Shown one piece after another: positions 60,271-64,000 of a stretch of 64,000 bases of DNA (the stretch's first letter is position 1; each line of letters starts with the position of its first letter). Under the pieces are notes generated by a model that ran no database searches, was not told where the DNA came from, and saw nothing but the letters and a program-made list of their open reading frames with translations. Origin of the DNA: Williamsia muralis NBRC 105860 (GTDB lineage Bacteria; Actinomycetota; Actinomycetes; Mycobacteriales; Mycobacteriaceae); assembly GCF_001598915.1 (NCBI RefSeq), contig NZ_BDAP01000006.1:292858-356857 (forward strand), in the 5' to 3' direction. The translations under genes were made by a program, and so were the position numbers.

Positions 60271-61637
60271 CGGGCCGGCCGTCGGGTCCCGGGCCGGGTG
60301 ACCTGGAGTCACTGGTCGGCCTCCGTTCGGTCAAAGGCAGCCACTATGCGCAGTTCAGGGGTGTCGAGCAACGCCTGACGCGCGTGGTGGGCGCGCTGGA
60401 ACGGATCTCCCGAGCGCTCGTGCGCACGGCGGAGGGACCCGAGACCCTGGTGTTGTCGGTGCTCGACGCAGCGCGCGAGCATCTCGGGGCCCAATGGGTT
60501 CTTTTTGCGTTGAGCGATGGTCGACTCGAACGCACGGGGCCGCGCCACCTCATGATGGATGCGGACGGTGATGTGTACGCCTTCGAAGGCGCGGGTTCGG
60601 CGGGCAAACCGGTGGGCTTACCCGACGAAGTGCTCAACCGGCTCAACGACGTCCTACGTGGCCAGATGACGAGATTGGGCCGGCCAATTATCGAAGCCCA
60701 CCACATTCACGTACCGGTCGAGTTGAACGGAGAAGTCGTCGGAGGACTGTCCGCGTGGATCTCGCAGACGCACACCATCGATCCGACCGACGTGGTGGTT
60801 CTTCGGATTCTCGCAGGTCAGGCCACAGTGGCGCTTCTGAATGCGGCCCTGTTCGAGGAGAGCCGGCACCTGCTGGTGCGCGCCGAGCAGGCGTACGAGG
60901 AGAGCCGTCGTCACGCCGCACACCTGGCCGAGCGCAACGCCGAACTCGAACGCACTCAGCGCGAACTCTCGGCGGCCATGCGCCAAGAGGTCCTCAACAC
61001 CGAGCGCGCACGTATCGCGCGAGAGCTCCACGACTCGGTTGCACAGTCGGTGTTGTCGGCCGGCGTCCAGATCGAGGTGTGCCGCATCGATGCCGACCCG
61101 GCGATCGCGGATCGCCTCGCCGTGGCGGGGAAGTTGACCAAAGATGCCGTGGAGCAGGTGCGATCGGTCATCTACACGCTCAATCACGCTCCCTCCGATC
61201 GTGCCGGTGACCTGGCCGCCATCCTGGAGGAACTCTGTTCGATGCACATGCCGGATGATCTCCGGACCGACGTCAGGGTGATCGGCCGTCAGCGAGACCT
61301 GGCCCACGATGTCCAGCACGCGATCTTGCGGATAGCAGGAGAGGCGTTGTTCAACACCGCGGTGCACGCCCAGGCAACCAATGCTCGAGTTGTCCTCTTC
61401 TACTCCGAGAGCGACGTCCGTCTGACCGTCGATGACGACGGCTCCGGGGACCCCGAGTACATGCGCCGGGTGATGCGCGCCGCGACCGTGGGTGACCTGG
61501 CCGGACGGCATCACGGGCTCGCGAACATGCGATCCCGGGCCGTGGAGCTCAGTGGCGATCTGAGGATTCGCCGCTCCCGGCTCGGCGGCGTACGCATCGT
61601 GGTGGAGATCCCGACAACTGACAGGGTGGACAGATGA
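60267..61637 (+). CDS. mnoS: Cytoplasmic sensor histidine kinase (MnoS type)
   Basis: A 456-aa kinase with no TM helix. A GAF-like sensor domain (about 35-195) and coiled coil (to about 240) precede the HisKA_3 dimerisation box RIARELHDSVAQSVL with His255. The HATPase domain has a weak N-box (EALFNTAVHAQ) and G-boxes VDDDGSGDP and HHGLANMRSR. GTG 60267 overlaps the dehydrogenase stop, and its stop overlaps the regulator gene. It likely senses alcohols, diols or a redox cue inside the cell. The name rests on gene order shared with the M. smegmatis mnoSR locus. Confidence 0.85.
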   Translation: MTGRPSGPGPGDLESLVGLRSVKGSHYAQFRGVEQRLTRVVGALERISRALVRTAEGPETLVLSVLDAAREHLGAQWVLFALSDGRLERTGPRHLMMDADGDVYAFEGAGSAGKPVGLPDEVLNRLNDVLRGQMTRLGRPIIEAHHIHVPVELNGEVVGGLSAWISQTHTIDPTDVVVLRILAGQATVALLNAALFEESRHLLVRAEQAYEESRRHAAHLAERNAELERTQRELSAAMRQEVLNTERARIARELHDSVAQSVLSAGVQIEVCRIDADPAIADRLAVAGKLTKDAVEQVRSVIYTLNHAPSDRAGDLAAILEELCSMHMPDDLRTDVRVIGRQRDLAHDVQHAILRIAGEALFNTAVHAQATNARVVLFYSESDVRLTVDDDGSGDPEYMRRVMRAATVGDLAGRHHGLANMRSRAVELSGDLRIRRSRLGGVRIVVEIPTTDRVDR

Positions 61638-62305
61638 TGGACGTGACCGACCGCGCACTTGCCGGGGGCAAACGACCGATCCGGACCATGCTGGTGGACG
61701 ACCATGCGCTGCTGCGCGAGGGGATGCGCTCTCTCCTGGAACGCGAGAGCTCCATTTCGGTTGTGGGAGAAGCCGATACCGTCGGCGAGGCGCTCGAAGG
61801 CGCAGCCAGATTCGCGCCCGACGTGATGGTTGTCGATCTCAAGCTCACAGCCGGCACCGACTATGAGGGCCTGCGTCTGATCAGTGAGTTGACACGGCGG
61901 CATCCAGCGGTCGCGGCACTGGTTCTCACCACTTTCCTCGACGACGACCTGGTGGTCCGTGCCGTTCGCAGCGGCGCCAAGGGCTACGTGGTGAAAGACA
62001 TCGACACCACCGAGTTGGTGCGGGCGATCAAGTCCGTGTCGAGGGGAGAAAGCGCCTTCGACTCACGCAGCGCAGCTGTGGTGCTACGCGCGGTCACCGG
62101 GCAAGGACGCTCCGAGACATTGACCGAACGGGAACGCCAGGTCTTGCGGCTGCTCGCCGACGGCAGCTCCAACAAGAGCATCGGCGAGACGCTGTTCATC
62201 TCCGCGTCAACCGTTAAGTTCCACATTCGCAACATCATTCGGAAACTGGGCGTCTCCAAGCGCACGGAGGCGGTGTACGCGGCCAGTAAGCGTGGCCTGA
62301 TCTAG
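61634..62305 (+). CDS. mnoR: NarL/LuxR-type response regulator (MnoR type)
   Basis: A 223-aa regulator. Receiver domain with phospho-acceptor Asp68 in VMVVDLKLTAG and the conserved Lys in SGAKGYVVKD. The C-terminal HTH is LTERERQVLRLLADGSSNKS, ending GVSKRTEAVY. Translated with its kinase (ATGA). It probably activates mno and the cluster. Its stop (CTAG) is shared with the convergent methyltransferase. Confidence 0.88.
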   Translation: MMDVTDRALAGGKRPIRTMLVDDHALLREGMRSLLERESSISVVGEADTVGEALEGAARFAPDVMVVDLKLTAGTDYEGLRLISELTRRHPAVAALVLTTFLDDDLVVRAVRSGAKGYVVKDIDTTELVRAIKSVSRGESAFDSRSAAVVLRAVTGQGRSETLTERERQVLRLLADGSSNKSIGETLFISASTVKFHIRNIIRKLGVSKRTEAVYAASKRGLI

Positions 62306-63147
62306 CGACCGTTGTGATCAGCCGCCAGGACGAGCCAGCCACCGTGGTCGGAGAACGTCAGGGCGTCCGGCTGTCCGGCGGTCTCTGCCCACCGGGTCAG
62401 CGTCTGCGGGGTGAGTGTGTGGTGATGGCCGAAGTGTGCGCTCGCGACCTGCTCATAGGGAACGGCGATCACAACCCGCCGGCGAGCCACGCGTAGTGCC
62501 TCGGCGATGGCGATGTCCGCACCACCGGGCAGATGTTCGAGCAGGTGGATCAGGGTGACCGTGTCGACGAAGTCATCCGGGTAGGGGAGCGCGAGGGCGT
62601 CACCGCACTCGACCTGCACATTCGATATGCGCTGCCGCGCGGCCTCGTCGAGCAGTCGCACCGCCCCGGCCGAGATGTCGCACGCGTACACGTCGGCGCA
62701 GTGACCCGCGGCGGCCTGCAACGCGAAGAATCCGAAACAGCAACCGACCTCCAAGAGGCTCGAACCGCTGATGAGTGAGAGCGCTCGCCTGTGAATGGGT
62801 GCAAATGGTGATCGGCCAGCCGACAACTCACGCAGAGAATTGGCGTAGAAAGCGCGCCAGCAGTCGCCCGCGTCGTCGGCACAGGTGAGAATCACGCCGG
62901 TCGCCGCGTCTTCGAATTGCTGCCGGCCCTCGAGGACACCGCACTGCACCAGTCCTTCGAGCTCAGCCACCATCCGGGTGTCGGACACGGTGGCGAGGTC
63001 GAGGTCATGACCGATCTCGAGGCGACCCGTACGGCCGTGCCTCCATTGCAGGGCACCCACCCGTTGCGCACCCGAGCCCGGTGGGCCTTGTTGCACCACA
63101 ACGCAATCGGTGACGAAGCGAGTCTGGGACAGGAGTGCGGTGGTCAT
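62302..63147 (-). CDS. mftM: SAM-dependent methyltransferase, probable mycofactocin glycan methylase
   Basis: A 281-aa class I methyltransferase: an N-terminal domain of about 110 residues, then motif I LLEVGCCFGFFALQAA, acidic loop VYACDISAGAV, motif II ECGDALALPYPDDFVD and LIHLLEHLPGGADI. In M. smegmatis the methyltransferase in this neighbourhood is MftM, which methylates the oligoglucose chain of mycofactocin. The call rests on context and general architecture, so it is moderate. The ribosome site at ATG 63147 is weak. A 21-bp dyad lies about 36 nt upstream. Confidence 0.68.
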   Translation of the reverse strand: MTTALLSQTRFVTDCVVVQQGPPGSGAQRVGALQWRHGRTGRLEIGHDLDLATVSDTRMVAELEGLVQCGVLEGRQQFEDAATGVILTCADDAGDCWRAFYANSLRELSAGRSPFAPIHRRALSLISGSSLLEVGCCFGFFALQAAAGHCADVYACDISAGAVRLLDEAARQRISNVQVECGDALALPYPDDFVDTVTLIHLLEHLPGGADIAIAEALRVARRRVVIAVPYEQVASAHFGHHHTLTPQTLTRWAETAGQPDALTFSDHGGWLVLAADHNGR

Positions 63148-63182
63148 TCTCCGACGCTATGGGGGAGGGGAACGGAGGGTAA

Positions 63183-63203
63183 CTGTCCAAATGGTGGGGA
63201 CAG
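63183..63203 (-). promoter_or_regulatory. Inverted repeat upstream of methyltransferase gene
   Basis: CTGTCC (63183-63188) and GGACAG (63198-63203) form a dyad with a 9-bp spacer, 36-56 nt before the start codon. This is the size of a regulator operator, but no specific regulator is recognised. Confidence 0.3.
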
Positions 63204-63394
63204 CTCGACAAATGGGCAGTCTTGCGGACCGTCCGGGATGGCCCGGTGTCAATACGACACGCTGAACGACCGCCCGTGTTGGTGATCACAGCAGGTCGAA
63301 TTCGCGAAAGTGGTCCCCAGGCCCGGAATGCGGAGCCGCGAGCGCAGCGCTGACCTGCACCGATGCACGCGTAAGCAGCTGTTGTCCAGGCGAT

Positions 63395-63424
63395 TTGACG
63401 TTGCATGTCCGACCCGCGTAACTT
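63395..63424 (+). promoter_or_regulatory. Distal rRNA promoter
   Basis: -35 TTGACG (63395-63400), an 18-bp spacer and -10 TAACTT (63419-63424), on the strand reading toward 16S rRNA. The strong -35 fits a primary sigma-factor promoter. It lies about 220 nt upstream of the second promoter. Confidence 0.55.
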
Positions 63425-63618
63425 TCTTCAAGTCAGCGAGTGAGGCGCCGGAGAGCGAGAGTCCGGAGCGGCCAAGAACACCGACGGGATGTTTTCCTGA
63501 AGGAACAACGCTGACCGCCCAAGTTCGAAACGAGTCCACTGAAAAGTGGAGCGTATCGACGCGGGTGGCCCAAGGTCCTGCGACCTTCGGAAGCCACGAA
63601 CGGCCTCAAAACCGGGAG

Positions 63619-63647
63619 TTGCGCCGAGATTACAGAGCTGGTAGGCT
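63619..63647 (+). promoter_or_regulatory. Proximal rRNA promoter
   Basis: -35 TTGCGC (63619-63624), a 17-bp spacer and -10 TAGGCT (63642-63647), followed by GGTAGAGTTGCC. The last part resembles the start region of mycobacterial rrn promoters (TAGACTGGCAGGGTTGCC). The -10 is identical to that of the tRNA-Arg promoter at 21313. Confidence 0.65.
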
Positions 63648-63745
63648 GGTAGAGTTGCCTCGGAGACGGGGACAACAACAGCTAGACAATAATATCCTTA
63701 CCGGGATGGCACGACATATAACGGTGTCGAAGTCGGTACGGGGTG

Positions 63746-63758
63746 TGTTCTTTGAGAA
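63746..63758 (+). promoter_or_regulatory. boxA-like antitermination element in rRNA leader
   Basis: TGTTCTTTGAGAA resembles the boxA element (E. coli TGCTCTTTAACAA) that loads Nus factors on rRNA transcripts; the following ACTCGATAGTGTG is shared with Mycobacteriales rRNA leaders. A weaker copy, TGTTCTTCGGAG, occurs near 63979. Confidence 0.65.
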
Positions 63759-64000
63759 CTCGATAGTGTGTCGATGGATTGTTAGTGCCAATTTAGGTGC
63801 TGCATTTCTGTCACGTGACGAAGCCCTTTTCGGGGTTTGGTTGGTGGTGGGGTGTGGTGCCGGCATTAGTTAGATATTTTATTTTGATCCCATCGCAGGT
63901 TTTGAGTCCTGTGGTGGTGTCAGTTTTTGTTTGGTTGGGATTGTGAAATCTCTTCAGGACATATTTTTTTGAAAAGCGTGTTCTTCGGAGCATGGTTTTT

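Larger units (their letters stand above)
63148..64000 (+). other. Non-coding region: mftM upstream and rRNA operon leader
   Basis: No gene is convincing in these 853 nt. The first part carries the methyltransferase promoter region. From about 63395 it holds two rRNA-type promoters, then an AT-richer leader with a boxA-like element and a small hairpin (AAGCCC...GGGTTT near 63820). The end is unusually T-rich and should lie just before 16S rRNA, which begins outside the window. The murA-then-rRNA order of M. tuberculosis supports this reading. Confidence 0.75.

Noticed and set aside
63310..63873. 187-aa open frame in the rRNA leader
   Set aside because: It crosses both rRNA promoters and the boxA element, and its sequence has no protein-like pattern.

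Overview
The window is high-GC actinobacterial chromosome, most probably from Gordonia or a close mycolic-acid relative (order Mycobacteriales). The genus is inferred from gene content: an E2-E1 fused 2-oxoglutarate dehydrogenase (Kgd), a b-delta fused ATP synthase subunit, WS/DGAT lipid enzymes, mycothiol-type redox genes and an NDMA-type alcohol dehydrogenase cluster. From about 29.5 to 54.9 kb the gene order follows the M. tuberculosis block argS-lysA-hom-thrC-thrB-rho-rpmE-prfA-prmC-sua5-wecA-atp-DUF2550-ATR-murA. No transposon, prophage, CRISPR array or tRNA-linked island was seen. Apart from the alcohol cluster this is mostly core genome.

Layout. 0.1-9.7 kb (minus strand): kgd, a double-length ABC exporter, a small membrane protein and a xi-class thioltransferase. 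9.8-12.8 kb (plus): PadR regulator with an overlapping 14-TM drug exporter, then a TetR regulator. 12.8-14.3 kb (minus): membrane-anchored sulfite-oxidase-like molybdoenzyme. 14.4-21.3 kb (plus): two membrane proteins of unknown role, an SbcD/SbcC-like nuclease-ATPase pair and tRNA-Arg(CCG). 21.4-27.2 kb (minus): five-gene lipid operon (two alpha/beta hydrolases, acyltransferase, acyl-CoA synthetase, WS/DGAT) behind a KstR-like operator. 27.7-29.4 kb (minus): DUF3105-DUF305 pair. 29.6-36.1 kb (plus): argS-lysA-hom-thrC-thrB with overlapping ends. 36.2-38.5 kb: rho with a roughly 210-nt leader. 38.6-39.3 kb (minus): a second DUF3105 protein, this one a lipoprotein. 39.6-43.9 kb: rpmE, prfA-prmC, sua5, wecA. 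44.2-52.3 kb: the complete F1Fo ATP synthase operon, ending at a strong intrinsic terminator. 52.4-54.9 kb: DUF2550, cobalamin adenosyltransferase (minus) and murA.

55.1-63.1 kb holds the most distinctive part: a cluster for mycofactocin-linked alcohol oxidation. It contains an NDMA-dependent methanol dehydrogenase (mno), a MoxR-type AAA ATPase, a CoxE-like VWA protein, a second iron-type alcohol dehydrogenase, a cytoplasmic histidine kinase with its NarL-type regulator (MnoS/MnoR type), and a convergent methyltransferase that fits MftM, the mycofactocin glycan methylase. The cluster sits between murA and the rRNA operon, which are adjacent in M. tuberculosis. The window ends inside the rRNA leader (two promoters and a boxA-like element), just before 16S rRNA.

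Functional themes: central carbon and energy (kgd, ATP synthase), aspartate-family amino acids, cell-wall precursors (wecA, murA, lysA), lipid turnover, drug export, and alcohol or diol oxidation with its own sensor and possible maturation chaperones. All functional statements come from reading motifs and gene order by eye; no database search was run.
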